Shown: positions 1-8,229, numbered from the stretch's first letter. The stretch is DNA of 64,000 nucleotides from JAJRAN01 sp963827135 (GCA_963827135.1 CAWGZX010000006.1:320801-384800); one strand, 5' to 3'. Made by a program: numbers and translations. Notes: a model not told the origin generated them from the letters alone.

Positions 1-308
1 CCTATGCCTTCGAATCCGGAGAGGAGGTCAATAGCGCCATCACCGGCCAATCCTCACTGTGCTCATCCATAGCGCACGCTTACCAGGGGCGCAACCTGGT
101 CGTCGATCTCCCTTGCATGGGGGACCGCATGTTCGGCCTGGTCCAGGAGCAGGAGATGCTCGTGGCCTTCCACCATAGCCGGGCGGCGCAGCTGGTGGAG
201 GGGCTTCGGGCGACGGAATCGTTCTCAGCGCATCCCTTCAAGCCGTTCCTGCGATGGCAGGTGATCTTCGCCCCGGACATGGAGCCGAGGCGGACGGAGC
301 TGGAATGA
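1..308 (+). CDS. DUF169 protein, C-terminal part (cut by window edge)
   Basis: The reading frame is open from the first complete codon at base 3 to a TGA at 306-308, so only about the last 101 residues are present. The segment around LPCMGDRMFG, followed by a region on self-association and EGLRATE, resembles the end of DUF169 (COG2043) proteins, which are common in methanogens and other anaerobic archaea and have no settled function. The start lies upstream of the window. The next gene is on the same strand, but 73 bases with their own TATA-like box separate them, so they are probably not one transcription unit. The family assignment rests on memory of the GDR-type motif. Confidence 0.6.
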   Translation, partial: YAFESGEEVNSAITGQSSLCSSIAHAYQGRNLVVDLPCMGDRMFGLVQEQEMLVAFHHSRAAQLVEGLRATESFSAHPFKPFLRWQVIFAPDMEPRRTELE

Positions 309-343
309 GCTTTTCGGCTCGTCCAGATGACCGCGAGTAGGAT

Positions 344-350
344 TTAAGTA
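344..350 (+). promoter_or_regulatory. TATA-like box TTAAGTA
   Basis: TTAAGTA lies 31 bases before the ATG of the zinc-ribbon gene at 382. The same heptamer precedes cooT, the aldehyde dehydrogenase gene and acsV in this window, so it is read as the archaeal promoter box of the genome. Transcription would start roughly 7 bases before the ATG. Confidence 0.45.
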
Positions 351-381
351 GAGGCACGCCCTTCAACGCCAGGGATTTAAG

Positions 382-687
382 ATGCCATTGACCGAGCACA
401 TGAGGCAGGCAGGGGTCACACCTCGGCTGATGAAGACCACCCAGAAGATCAAATGCCCACGCTGTGGCCTCGAGTTCAGCCTATTCCAGTCCCGGGCCAT
501 TGCCTGCGTCGGCTGCAGCAAGGCAGCCTTGAACTGCGAGAAGGCCAGGTGCCTGCGCTGCGACCTGGAGTTCCCTTTGTATGGCCCCATCGTACCCACG
601 GAGCTGGGCCAGCGCAACGTCTCCGTCTACATGAACAAGATCATCGACAACTACTACAAGTCGGTGGGCAAGAACTCCAAGCGCTAG
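382..687 (+). CDS. Small zinc-ribbon protein
   Basis: This 101-residue protein carries three CxxC pairs: CPRC at about residues 25-28, CVGC at 42-45 and CLRC at 57-60, with another Cys at 52. The pattern is that of two consecutive zinc ribbons, the second ending before a helical tail that is rich in Lys and Asn. There is no signal peptide or membrane segment. Such stand-alone ribbons in archaea usually act in protein or nucleic-acid contacts, but nothing here fixes a role. The ATG at 382 was chosen because it follows the TTAAGTA box at the spacing expected for a short leader. The gene faces the radical SAM gene convergently, with 28 bases between the two stops. Confidence 0.65.
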   Translation: MPLTEHMRQAGVTPRLMKTTQKIKCPRCGLEFSLFQSRAIACVGCSKAALNCEKARCLRCDLEFPLYGPIVPTELGQRNVSVYMNKIIDNYYKSVGKNSKR

Positions 688-715
688 GGTTCTCCTATTC
701 TGCTCCAGGCTCGAC

Positions 716-2092
716 CTAGAGGTCGGAGCCCTTCTTCCCGTATTTAGACCACATCTCGTGCCGATAGATGGTCTTGCCCTGCTTGGAGTTGATGTTGAAC
801 AGGCAGAAGGGTATGAGCTTGCCATCCGGGGTGACGGTGTGGATGCAGCAGTTGCAGAAGCGCTCGGTCTCCGAGGTCCACGCGTCCTGGAAGGCCATGG
901 TGCTCACTGTCAAGTAATTGGTCTTGGCCCTCTCGATGAAGCCAGCCCAGGAGCCCTCTTCCGCCGGCTCGTCGTCCCCGAGCTTCTCCTCGATGAAGCG
1001 CCACAGGTCGGAGATCTCCTTGCGCGTCTTCTGCGCCACCTCCTTGGTGTCCTTGGGCGGTCCGAGGGCGCGGTGCGTCATCGGGAACAGCGTCCCGTCC
1101 TCCATCAGGACGCTCATGGACTTGGCGTCGCAGTGGACGTTGGAGCACGAGGTGGGTATGAAGTTGTCAGCCCTCAGCTCCCCGTTGGTCTGCTTCTCGA
1201 TCTCCCGCAGCAGGTCGGGTATGGTGATGCGGTCCTTGTTGTCGGGGTCGATGGGGTAGCGGCCGAAGTAGCTCAGGGGCTGGAAGTGGATGCCCTTCAC
1301 GGTTGGGATCCACTTCTTGGCGAACTGCACCACCTCGCCGATGCGGTCCTGGTTGATGTTCGGGGACACCACGACCACCAGCGTGACGCCCATCCCCACC
1401 TTCTTGCAGTTCTCCAAGGCCTTGAGCTTGGCCTGCAGGAGGTCCTTGCCGCAGGTCTTCATGTAGATGTCGGAGTGCAGGCCGTCGAAGGAGAAGTATA
1501 GCGATTCGACGCCCGCCTCCTTGATGGACTTGAGGAATTCGATGTCCTCGCCCAGGCGGACGCCGTTGGTGTTCAGCTCGATGTAGTCGATGCCCATCTT
1601 CTTGCCCATGCGCACGATCTCCGGAAGATCGTCCCGGATGGTCGGCTCGCCCCCCGATATCTGGATGCAGATCGGATGCGGGACGAAGTCCACGATGGTC
1701 TGGTACATCTTCCTTATCTCGTCCATCGAGGGGTGGAAGCGGTAGTGCTCATTGGCGCTGGCGAAGCAGATAGGGCACTTCAGGTTGCATGAGTTAGTGA
1801 CCTCAAGGACCACCAGGCAGGTGTGCTGACGGTGGTCGGGGCAGAGGCCGCAGATCTGCGGACAGTCGTCCTTCTCCTGGACGGCGAACTTCGCAGGTCG
1901 GGAGTACTCCGCCCTGTACTGGTTGAGGTCCAGGTAGTCCTTGACGCCAGTCCAGATTAGCACCTTGAACTCGCCGTGCTCCGGGCATTTCTTGACTAGG
2001 TAGATCTTATCGTTCTCTGCGATCTTGACCGCAGGGATGGTCTTGAGACACTCTGGGCAGAGGCTGTTGGTCTCACCTATCTTATCGCTCAT
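716..2092 (-). CDS. Tes/TrsS-like radical SAM protein
   Basis: A 458-residue radical SAM enzyme. The cluster motif CNLKCPIC (C102, C106, C109) is followed by GGEP at 147-150. The N-terminus has a CPEC pair (12-15), a CPEHGEF segment (36-42) and a DDCPQICGLC segment (75-84), and the C-terminal part has a Cys-rich stretch ERFCNCC then FCLFN. This architecture, with extra N- and C-terminal Cys sites around a radical SAM core, is that of the tetraether-lipid synthase (Tes) and TrsS families. Tes joins two lipid chains in archaeal membranes; the TrsS substrate is unknown. The gene is last in a leftward cluster with a zinc protein and a URO-D-type methyltransferase, but a terminator and 138 bases lie between it and the zinc protein. 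Its association with a methyltransferase and a redox-type zinc protein favours TrsS over Tes. The exact substrate cannot be read from sequence. Confidence 0.7.
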   Translation of the reverse strand: MSDKIGETNSLCPECLKTIPAVKIAENDKIYLVKKCPEHGEFKVLIWTGVKDYLDLNQYRAEYSRPAKFAVQEKDDCPQICGLCPDHRQHTCLVVLEVTNSCNLKCPICFASANEHYRFHPSMDEIRKMYQTIVDFVPHPICIQISGGEPTIRDDLPEIVRMGKKMGIDYIELNTNGVRLGEDIEFLKSIKEAGVESLYFSFDGLHSDIYMKTCGKDLLQAKLKALENCKKVGMGVTLVVVVSPNINQDRIGEVVQFAKKWIPTVKGIHFQPLSYFGRYPIDPDNKDRITIPDLLREIEKQTNGELRADNFIPTSCSNVHCDAKSMSVLMEDGTLFPMTHRALGPPKDTKEVAQKTRKEISDLWRFIEEKLGDDEPAEEGSWAGFIERAKTNYLTVSTMAFQDAWTSETERFCNCCIHTVTPDGKLIPFCLFNINSKQGKTIYRHEMWSKYGKKGSDL

Positions 2093-2186
2093 CTATCACA
2101 CCTGGACCAGCCCCTGAGCACATCGGATAACATTAAACCTTTCGAAGAATACGCTGATTCGTTAGAGCCGATGCTAAGGGAGAATG

Positions 2187-2221
2187 GAAAAAGAAAAGAT
2201 GAAAAGGCCGCTATGCGGCCT
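2187..2221 (-). terminator. Hairpin plus T-rich terminator
   Basis: On the minus strand GGCCGC-ATA-GCGGCC (plus bases 2206-2220) is followed by a pyrimidine/T-rich tract with runs of four and five T. It sits 10 bases beyond the stop of the zinc protein at 2231. A near copy of the hairpin serves the secreted-protein gene at 22284. Confidence 0.6.
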
Positions 2222-2230
2222 GTATAGGGT

Positions 2231-2704
2231 TTACGCCTTCTTCTTCTCGAAGAGCCCTTCGGCGGCAGCCAGTGTCTTGGTGGCGAGGTATTCCTCGACC
2301 CAGACATCGTTGCACTTGGGGCAGACGACCGCCGGTCCGTTCCTGGAGACGCCGATATAGCTCATCTCCGCAGTGCCGATCATTGCCTGTACGTTACAAT
2401 GAGCGCACATGTATGGAGATGGTGCGGTGGCGTTGACGATCTTCCCCAGGGTCATCCGGTGGGAGTAGGCTGAGTTCACGTTGGCGTGAGACTTTAGGAT
2501 GCCCTTCTCGATGTTGTAGTCGGCGTATACGGTCACGTTGTTGATGACCTTCTTGGCGATGACCTTGCCGGTGCTCTTGTCGATGATCTTCTTGTTTGCA
2601 CCTTCAGCCGTCTTCACGACATCCATCACGTCATCTACCTTGAGGCCTCTCTTTCCGATGGTCTCCTTGACCTGGTCTGATGCTTTGAAGTCCATCTTTT
2701 TCAC
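2231..2704 (-). CDS. Two-domain protein with C-terminal DVU_1557-like zinc/redox domain
   Basis: A 157-residue protein. The first 85 or so residues are a Lys/Val-rich domain that I do not recognise. The C-terminal 60 residues have CAHC, then CPKC about 30 residues later, and a tail on YLATKTLAAAEGLFEKKK. That layout matches the small redox-type zinc proteins (DVU_1557 type) encoded beside TrsS radical SAM enzymes in anaerobes, as far as I recall the family. The stop of the upstream methyltransferase gene and this start are one base apart, so the two are co-transcribed and probably act together. A role in handing electrons or a metal to the methyltransferase or radical SAM enzyme is a guess. 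Confidence 0.55.
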   Translation of the reverse strand: MKKMDFKASDQVKETIGKRGLKVDDVMDVVKTAEGANKKIIDKSTGKVIAKKVINNVTVYADYNIEKGILKSHANVNSAYSHRMTLGKIVNATAPSPYMCAHCNVQAMIGTAEMSYIGVSRNGPAVVCPKCNDVWVEEYLATKTLAAAEGLFEKKKA

Positions 2705-2705
2705 C

Positions 2706-3824
2706 TCACCATGTCCCGTAGGTACCGAAGTCCTTAGCCGCTCTCACCAATGCGTGCATGTTACCCGGGATGGTGTATGGCGGGCATTCGCAAGAGTTGC
2801 CCAGGATGTAGCCCTTCGGCGAATCGCGGCCTCCAAGCAACTGTTCCTTCGCTTGGTTGTAAACCGCTATCGGGCTTGGGTTGATCATGAGCTTGGTGTC
2901 GACCGATCCCATGATTGTCCCCATCGAACCAAACTCCTCCTTTAGGAGCTTGGATGGGAAGACATTCTTACCCTTGTAGCCGACGTGGAACACGGTGAAC
3001 GGGGACCACACGAGGTTGTCCTTGAACCTCTTATAGTCGGTTTCGTGGTTGCCGCACAGGTGGTAGAACACCTGCGGACCAGCACCCTTCCTGAAGCACT
3101 GGTCGACATAGTAACCCATCGACTTGGCGCCATACTCCTCGACCGCGTCGTCAGAGAAGATGTCGTTGTTGGCCAGCACGGACCCGACAATCAACATGGC
3201 CATACCGTACTTATCCGCAAGTCCGGCTGCACCATTGACTGAGGTGTCAGTATAGATTCTCACGAGTTTCTTCGCCGCCTCGGGCTCGGTGAAGGTCCAC
3301 ATGATGAAGTTCTCGACTCCGCACAGCTCGGCAGACGCGCCCACAAGGTCGAAGCCGTAAGAGATTGGCACCAAGGTCTGTCCAAGATTCTTAGCCGTAT
3401 AGTCGTATAGGCGGTAGAACTCCTGTTGCGTGAAGTTCTTCTTCAGCTCCTCCTTATCCATAACCCGGAGCTTGTCGACGTCGCCTGGTTCCGAAATGAT
3501 CGGTCCAGTGGATATTGGAGGAAGGGTGTCCTTGTACACCAGCTTCAATCCCAACTCACGTGTCCACGGCAACGAATAGAACCAGTGCGTCACCGATAGC
3601 AGGTCGTAGAGCTCGGAAGCATAGGCGACACAGTGTATTCCTAGCTCTGGTTTTTCATAGAAGTCCCTAATGGTCCATCCACATGCCACGGCGGCGTGGG
3701 ACAAAATAATCGCGTCCACGTCGATCCTGTCATGTGGATTATCCACAAAGGGGCTCGCAAAGCGCTTGGCGGCATTCGCATGCCACTTCATATCCGCGGG
3801 TGGAAAATTCTCTTCATAGCCCAT
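2706..3824 (-). CDS. URO-D-family corrinoid methyltransferase (MtaA/MtbA-like)
   Basis: A 372-residue protein of the uroporphyrinogen decarboxylase superfamily. The zinc-binding signature of the methyltransferase branch is visible: H255 and C257 in HLCG, and a distal Cys in the CECPPY segment at 345-350. True heme-pathway decarboxylases lack this set. Such enzymes move a methyl group between a corrinoid protein and a thiol such as CoM, or act as corrinoid-dependent O-demethylation partners. No corrinoid protein or substrate-specific methyltransferase is next to it, so donor and acceptor are open. It is the first gene of a leftward cluster with the zinc protein and radical SAM enzyme, and has a clear TATA box upstream. 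No in-frame TAG suggests pyrrolysine. Confidence 0.72.
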   Translation of the reverse strand: MGYEENFPPADMKWHANAAKRFASPFVDNPHDRIDVDAIILSHAAVACGWTIRDFYEKPELGIHCVAYASELYDLLSVTHWFYSLPWTRELGLKLVYKDTLPPISTGPIISEPGDVDKLRVMDKEELKKNFTQQEFYRLYDYTAKNLGQTLVPISYGFDLVGASAELCGVENFIMWTFTEPEAAKKLVRIYTDTSVNGAAGLADKYGMAMLIVGSVLANNDIFSDDAVEEYGAKSMGYYVDQCFRKGAGPQVFYHLCGNHETDYKRFKDNLVWSPFTVFHVGYKGKNVFPSKLLKEEFGSMGTIMGSVDTKLMINPSPIAVYNQAKEQLLGGRDSPKGYILGNSCECPPYTIPGNMHALVRAAKDFGTYGTW

Positions 3825-3857
3825 TTGGAATCCCCGGCTCGTGAGTGCATTTAACTG

Positions 3858-3865
3858 TATATAAT
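3858..3865 (-). promoter_or_regulatory. TATA box of the methyltransferase cluster
   Basis: The minus strand reads ATTATATA 33 bases before the ATG at 3824, giving a predicted leader of about 9 bases. The following 150 bases (to about 4010) are strongly AT-rich and hold no gene; a second TATA-like TTTATAG lies on the plus strand near 3904. Confidence 0.5.
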
Positions 3866-4066
3866 CCTTGTCTTGAGCCAGGTGAAACGTTGTTCCACGA
3901 CCATGTTTATAGGTATGTTAATATGAAACATTTTTTCATTTTTTGCATTTTTATTATACTATTTTTTGAAAAATATGCAACTTTTTTGACAGAAACCCGG
4001 GTTTTCCTCCTCCTAGATGCTGGAGAGGGGGTGTTAATCCGAGGCGATCGCCGGGTTCACGATTGG

Positions 4067-4975
4067 TTAGGCGCCGTCCCTCCCTTGCTTCTGCTCGATC
4101 TCGAAGCGCGTCTCCTGCATTCCATGAGCGCAGATGGTGTCAGGAGCTAGCTCCTTCTTTCCCAGACGGAAGAGCTTTCTCACTCCCACGCAGAGCGAGA
4201 ATACCAGGAGGCCGACGATGACGATCGCTCCGCCGGTGGCCAGGTCGTAGTAGAACGAGACGAGCATGCCCATCATCACCACTGAAAGCCCCAAGGCCAA
4301 GGCCGAGAGCATGGTGCCTTTGAACGACTTAGAGAACTGCATCGCCGAGGCGGCAGGGATGATGAGCAGGGCCGAGACAAGGAGCGCGCCGACGATCTTG
4401 ATCGAGGCGACGACCGCCAACGCCACCAGAACGTTGAAGGCGACCTCGAAGGCGATCACCGGGACCCCGGAGAGGCGAGCGCTCCTCTCGTCGAAGGTCA
4501 TCAGCACCAGCTCCTTGTAGAAGACACCGACGAAGATCAGCGCGATGGCTGTCAGAAGGATTATCAGCGCAAGGTCCTGGGCGGTGACCGTCAACAGGCT
4601 GCCGAAAAGATAGGAGAACAGGTCGATGCTGAACCCTCCCCCGACCGAGGCGAGGACCGCGCCAATGGCCAGCCCCGCGGAGAACATCAGGCCTATCGCC
4701 GTCTCCGAATAGACTATCTTGCTTCGGTTCAGCAGCGAGATTATCAGCGTCCCGACCAGGGCCAGGGCCAGAGCGGTGTACATCGGGTAGACGGCCAGGA
4801 CCAGGCCGATGGCAATGCCCCCGAAGGAGAGGTGGGCGATGCCCTCTCCGATGAGGGACGCCCTCTTCAGCACGATGAAGACGCCTAGCGCGGAGCAGAG
4901 CAGGGCGGAGCAGATGCCCGCGAGGAAGGCCCTCTGAAAGAACTCGTACGCGAACAGACCGCCGACATCGACCAT
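4067..4975 (-). CDS. znuB: Zinc/manganese ABC transporter permease
   Basis: A 302-residue, all-helical membrane protein with about eight or nine hydrophobic segments. It matches the ABC-3 permease family: an early ALLCSALGVFIVLKRASLIGEG segment, then GEGIAHLSFGG, and AASIKIVGALLVSALLIIPAA-like residues towards the end. It forms the membrane channel for Zn2+ or Mn2+ import with the ATPase and the binding protein encoded just upstream. The ATG at 4975 was chosen because it falls one base beyond the stop of the ATPase gene; a longer frame exists but would run inside that gene. The C-terminus carries a basic tail after the last helix. Confidence 0.88.
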   Translation of the reverse strand: MVDVGGLFAYEFFQRAFLAGICSALLCSALGVFIVLKRASLIGEGIAHLSFGGIAIGLVLAVYPMYTALALALVGTLIISLLNRSKIVYSETAIGLMFSAGLAIGAVLASVGGGFSIDLFSYLFGSLLTVTAQDLALIILLTAIALIFVGVFYKELVLMTFDERSARLSGVPVIAFEVAFNVLVALAVVASIKIVGALLVSALLIIPAASAMQFSKSFKGTMLSALALGLSVVMMGMLVSFYYDLATGGAIVIVGLLVFSLCVGVRKLFRLGKKELAPDTICAHGMQETRFEIEQKQGRDGA

Positions 4976-4976
4976 C

Positions 4977-5783
4977 TCATCCGCCCCCGCCCTGGATGGT
5001 GATCGGCCGCTGCTCCGCCTCGGCGCAGCTGCTGTGGTCGTGATGGAAGATGAAGGTGAAATGCTCGCCATAGGCCTGCTGGAGCATCTTGGATGGATCG
5101 AAGCCGGGCGTGATGGGGGTGTAGTGGAGCTGGCGATTGACGACCGCCAGCTTGTTGGCCTGGCAGATGACCCCGGACAGGTCGTGGTTGACGGTCAGGA
5201 CCGTTATGCTGTACTCGGACTTCAGGTAGCGCAGGAGGTTGTGGAAATGGTCCTGCATACAGGCGTCCAATCCCGCCGTGGCCTCGTCCAGGATGAGGAG
5301 CTTGGGCTTGCGGACCAGCGCCTTGGCGATGAATATCCGCTGCTTCTGCCCTCCCGAGAGGTCGCTTATCTTGCGGTCGGCGACGTTGCGGAGGCCCATC
5401 AGGTCTATGGCCTTGTCCACCTCCTCCTTCTGCCCCCTCTTCAGCGGCCTGCCGAGCTGGGAGCGGTTGAGGCACCCCAACGATACGATCTCCCGGACCG
5501 TGGCGGGGAATATCGGATCGAACTGTATGGCGTTCTGCGCCACGTATCCTACGAGATGGAAGTCCCGGAAGCGGCGGAGTTCGGTGCCGAAGAGGCGGAC
5601 CTCGCCCGATTCGATGGGGATGTTGCCCAGGACCGCGTTCAGCAAGGTGGTCTTGCCTCCGCCGTTGGGCCCGACGATGCCTAGGACGTCCCCCGCCTCG
5701 ACGTCCACCGATACCTTGTCGAGGATTACCAGGTTACCAATCTTCACCGTGACGTCCTTGACCTCGACCACTTTTTCCGTCAT
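4977..5783 (-). CDS. znuC: Zinc/manganese ABC transporter ATPase
   Basis: A 268-residue ABC ATPase. Walker A is GPNGGGKTT (about residues 38-46), the signature is LSGGQKQR (about 142-149) and Walker B is LLILDEATAGLD (about 161-172), with the switch His in VNHD near 197. An His/Cys patch (FHHDHSSCAEAEQ) close to the C-terminus resembles the metal-sensing tails seen in some zinc ATPases. It energises uptake by the ZnuB-like permease. The gene sits between the binding protein (27-base gap) and the permease (1-base gap), a typical one-operon arrangement. Confidence 0.9.
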   Translation of the reverse strand: MTEKVVEVKDVTVKIGNLVILDKVSVDVEAGDVLGIVGPNGGGKTTLLNAVLGNIPIESGEVRLFGTELRRFRDFHLVGYVAQNAIQFDPIFPATVREIVSLGCLNRSQLGRPLKRGQKEEVDKAIDLMGLRNVADRKISDLSGGQKQRIFIAKALVRKPKLLILDEATAGLDACMQDHFHNLLRYLKSEYSITVLTVNHDLSGVICQANKLAVVNRQLHYTPITPGFDPSKMLQQAYGEHFTFIFHHDHSSCAEAEQRPITIQGGGG

Positions 5784-5810
5784 TTACAACCACTTCCATT
5801 ATCAATCATA

Positions 5811-6746
5811 TCAAGGTGAGACCTCCAGACCGACCTTCAGGTTGTCCAGGTTGGCGTGCATCATCTCGAAGTAGTCCATGTGCGCGTGCACGCCGGTCCT
5901 GCTATGAAGGCCGTCCAGCACCAGTACCTGGGCCCCGGTCTCGCTGGCGATGATCTCGATTATCGCATCGAGATAGGTAGGCTCGGAGAAGACGTAACCG
6001 AGCCCGAGGTCCACCACCAGGTCCGACAGCCTCGCGATGTCCTGAGGGCTCGGCTGCTGGTCGGCGGAGATGCCGACGGCGGCGTAGGCCTCGAAGCCGT
6101 AGCGCGAGGCGAGGTAGTTGAAGCCCTCGTGCGTGGTGATGATGGCGTTCTTGGTCCTGTTAGCTAGCCCCGCCATGAAGTCCTCGTTGAGCAGGTCCAG
6201 TCTTTGCTCGAGCGCCAGGGCGTTCTCGGCATAGAACGTCGCATTGGCCGGGTCGGCGAGGGCGAAGGCCTGCAGGATGTTCTCCACCTGCACCTTGGCG
6301 CTCAATGGATCGAGCCAGAAATGCGGGTCGTGGCCACCGTGGTCCGGGTCCTCCTCCGCAAGCTCCGAGACCCCTACGCTCGTGTCCACAGTCAAAAGGT
6401 CAGGGTTGTCAACCGTGCCGAGAAAGTCCTCCATCCAAGGCTCGAAGCCTAGACCGTTGAAGACCAGCACGTCCGCCTCGCTGACCTCGATCAGGTCGGA
6501 CGGCGTGGGCTCCCAGGAATGAGGCTCGACGTTGTCCGGGACCAGGGTATGCACGTCCGCCCTGTCCCCAGCGATCTGGCTGCTGAGATAGAACAAGGGA
6601 TAGAACGTGGCGACGACCTGCATCCTGCCTGACCTATCTACCTGAGGAGCGAAGGTGACGAAGGCGGCTGCGCTCGCCGTGATTATGACCGCCACGACCA
6701 AGATCGCGGCCAAAGTGCGAGGGGGTCCTCTAGTGCTCGTGGACAT
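5811..6746 (-). CDS. znuA: Zinc/manganese substrate-binding protein
   Basis: A 311-residue exported protein of the cluster A-I binding-protein family. Residues about 11-33 form a hydrophobic signal anchor without an obvious lipobox Cys. Metal ligands of the family are visible: His in NVEPHSWEP, a His-rich loop DHGGHDPHFWLDP near residue 137, His in TTHEGFNYL and a Glu/Asp region in SEPTYLD. The His-rich loop favours zinc over manganese. It captures the metal outside the cell and delivers it to ZnuB. It is the first gene of the leftward znuA-C-B operon, and two direct repeats around its TATA box suggest metal-dependent repression. Confidence 0.88.
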   Translation of the reverse strand: MSTSTRGPPRTLAAILVVAVIITASAAAFVTFAPQVDRSGRMQVVATFYPLFYLSSQIAGDRADVHTLVPDNVEPHSWEPTPSDLIEVSEADVLVFNGLGFEPWMEDFLGTVDNPDLLTVDTSVGVSELAEEDPDHGGHDPHFWLDPLSAKVQVENILQAFALADPANATFYAENALALEQRLDLLNEDFMAGLANRTKNAIITTHEGFNYLASRYGFEAYAAVGISADQQPSPQDIARLSDLVVDLGLGYVFSEPTYLDAIIEIIASETGAQVLVLDGLHSRTGVHAHMDYFEMMHANLDNLKVGLEVSP

Positions 6747-6757
6747 CTTCGGTCGAA

Positions 6758-6804
6758 AGATAAGTTATTAACATTTATATCATTTGTTATTAACTTGCTT
6801 ATCT
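6758..6804 (-). promoter_or_regulatory. znu promoter with paired operators
   Basis: The 9-mer GTTATTAAC occurs at 6764-6772 and again at 6786-6794. A TATA-like TTTATAT (6774-6780; ATATAAA on the coding strand) lies between the copies, and an outer inverted pair AGATAAG (6758-6764) / CTTATCT (6798-6804) encloses them. The copies start 22 bases apart, two helical turns. Transcription would begin near 6750, at the ATG of znuA. A repressor such as a DtxR/MntR- or Zur-like metal sensor is the likely reader; none is encoded nearby. Confidence 0.5.
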
Positions 6805-6849
6805 GGAGCGCGCCGATACTTAATAACGAAATCGTGCTGGCCTCGGGGC

Positions 6850-8229
6850 TCACTCCTCGACCTCGAAGCCCGCGGCCTTCCAAGCCCCCATCCCGCCTAG
6901 GACATTGAACGCGCCCTCGAAGCCGAGGTTGCGGAGCATGACCGCGGCCATGCCACCCCTGAACCCTGCGCTGCACATGCACGCGAGCTGCGTGGACCTG
7001 GGGACCTCCGAGAGCCTCGAACCGAGCTCGCCGACGAAGATGTGCTTGGCACCAGGCACCCTGATCTCCTCGTACTCGTGCCCCGGGCGCGGGTCCAAGA
7101 TGATGGCCTTTCCCTTCTTGACCAAGTCCCTGGTCTGCGCCACGTTCATCGTAGGCAGCACCTCGTAAGGGAATCCCTCCCTCATCCATTGGGTCATCCC
7201 CCCTCTAAGGTACCCTGCGATGTGGTCGTAACCGATGCGTACCAGGATGCGCACCGCTCTCTCAATTTGGCATAGGTCCTCTGCCACCAGAAAGATAGGC
7301 CGGTCATAGGGCAGCAGCCACCCCGCGTACGCCGCCAGCCCATCGATCCAGATAGATATCGCCCCCTTGACGTAGGCGCCTGCGACGCTGTTCGGCATGC
7401 GCAGGTCCAACAGCACGCCTTCCTTCTCCAGGGCGGCCTTGAGCTCCTTGGGCGAGGTGGCGGGCGGGTCCGGCAGACCGCTCATGGCCTTGTGCTGGTG
7501 CAGGTTCATGGCCTCCATCTTGCGGAAGTAGGGAGGTCGGTCCAGCCTCTGCTCCATCCGGTCCTTGACGAACTCTGGCCCGGTCAGGCGCAGCAGGGGA
7601 TTCTGCTCCCTCTCCAGACCGATGGTGCTGAAAGCCCTCTCACTTATGTCGCCCCCGCACACCGACCCGGCGCCATGGCCAGGGTAAACGATCGCACCAT
7701 CGCCGAGGGGAAGGATCTTATCGTGCAGGCTGCGGAAGAGCGCATGCGAGAGCATCTCCCTCTTCTCCGGCCCAGGCAGGTCCGTCCGACCGACGTCGCC
7801 CACGAACAGAGCGTCCCCGGTGAACACGGCCACCACCTCGTCGCCGGTGCCCTCGTCTATCAAGGCAAAGGACATGCTCTCCTCGGTATGCCCGGGAGTG
7901 TGGATGGCCCGGAGCCGGAGATGGCCGAAGGAGAAGGTCTGGCCGTCGCTGAGCCTCTCACCATAATCGAAGTCCAGGCCAGGCCCATGGAAGACCCTGG
8001 CCCCGGTCCTCTCCATGATCTCCATGGAGCCGATGACGTAGTCCTCGTTCCTGTGGGTCTCGAAGACGTGGGTAATGCGCGCGCCCTCCCTCCTGGCGAT
8101 GTCCAGATAGACCTCGCAATCCCTGCGCGGGTCCACCACGAAAGCCCTGCTCCCCCCGACCACCATGTACGAGAAGTGCGCCAGTCCCTCTGACTCTATC
8201 CTTTCCACGAGCAAAAGCTGAGCCCCCAA
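6850..8229 (-). CDS. MBL-fold persulfide dioxygenase-like protein with two rhodanese domains
   Basis: A 459-residue fusion: a metallo-beta-lactamase fold (about 1-255) followed by two rhodanese modules (about 265-350 and 365-455). The family handles glutathione- or CoA-type persulfides and sulfane sulfur. In the second rhodanese module the catalytic Cys is present (ACMCSAGFRGG); in the first module the active-site loop reads VAEDLCQ and lacks the usual Cys. The MBL metal motif reads THRNEDY where canonical enzymes have HxHxDH, so two His ligands are replaced; downstream ligands (TPGHTEESM, TGDALFVGDVGRTDL, YPGHG) are intact. That variant is a known subfamily and may bind a single iron. It is a single gene with its own promoter region. 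Confidence 0.78.
   Translation of the reverse strand: MGAQLLLVERIESEGLAHFSYMVVGGSRAFVVDPRRDCEVYLDIARREGARITHVFETHRNEDYVIGSMEIMERTGARVFHGPGLDFDYGERLSDGQTFSFGHLRLRAIHTPGHTEESMSFALIDEGTGDEVVAVFTGDALFVGDVGRTDLPGPEKREMLSHALFRSLHDKILPLGDGAIVYPGHGAGSVCGGDISERAFSTIGLEREQNPLLRLTGPEFVKDRMEQRLDRPPYFRKMEAMNLHQHKAMSGLPDPPATSPKELKAALEKEGVLLDLRMPNSVAGAYVKGAISIWIDGLAAYAGWLLPYDRPIFLVAEDLCQIERAVRILVRIGYDHIAGYLRGGMTQWMREGFPYEVLPTMNVAQTRDLVKKGKAIILDPRPGHEYEEIRVPGAKHIFVGELGSRLSEVPRSTQLACMCSAGFRGGMAAVMLRNLGFEGAFNVLGGMGAWKAAGFEVEE

Noticed and set aside
2706..3824. Pyrrolysine- or selenocysteine-dependent methyltransferase gene
   Set aside because: The frame is continuous without in-frame TAG or TGA and the fold is URO-D, not MtmB/MttB.
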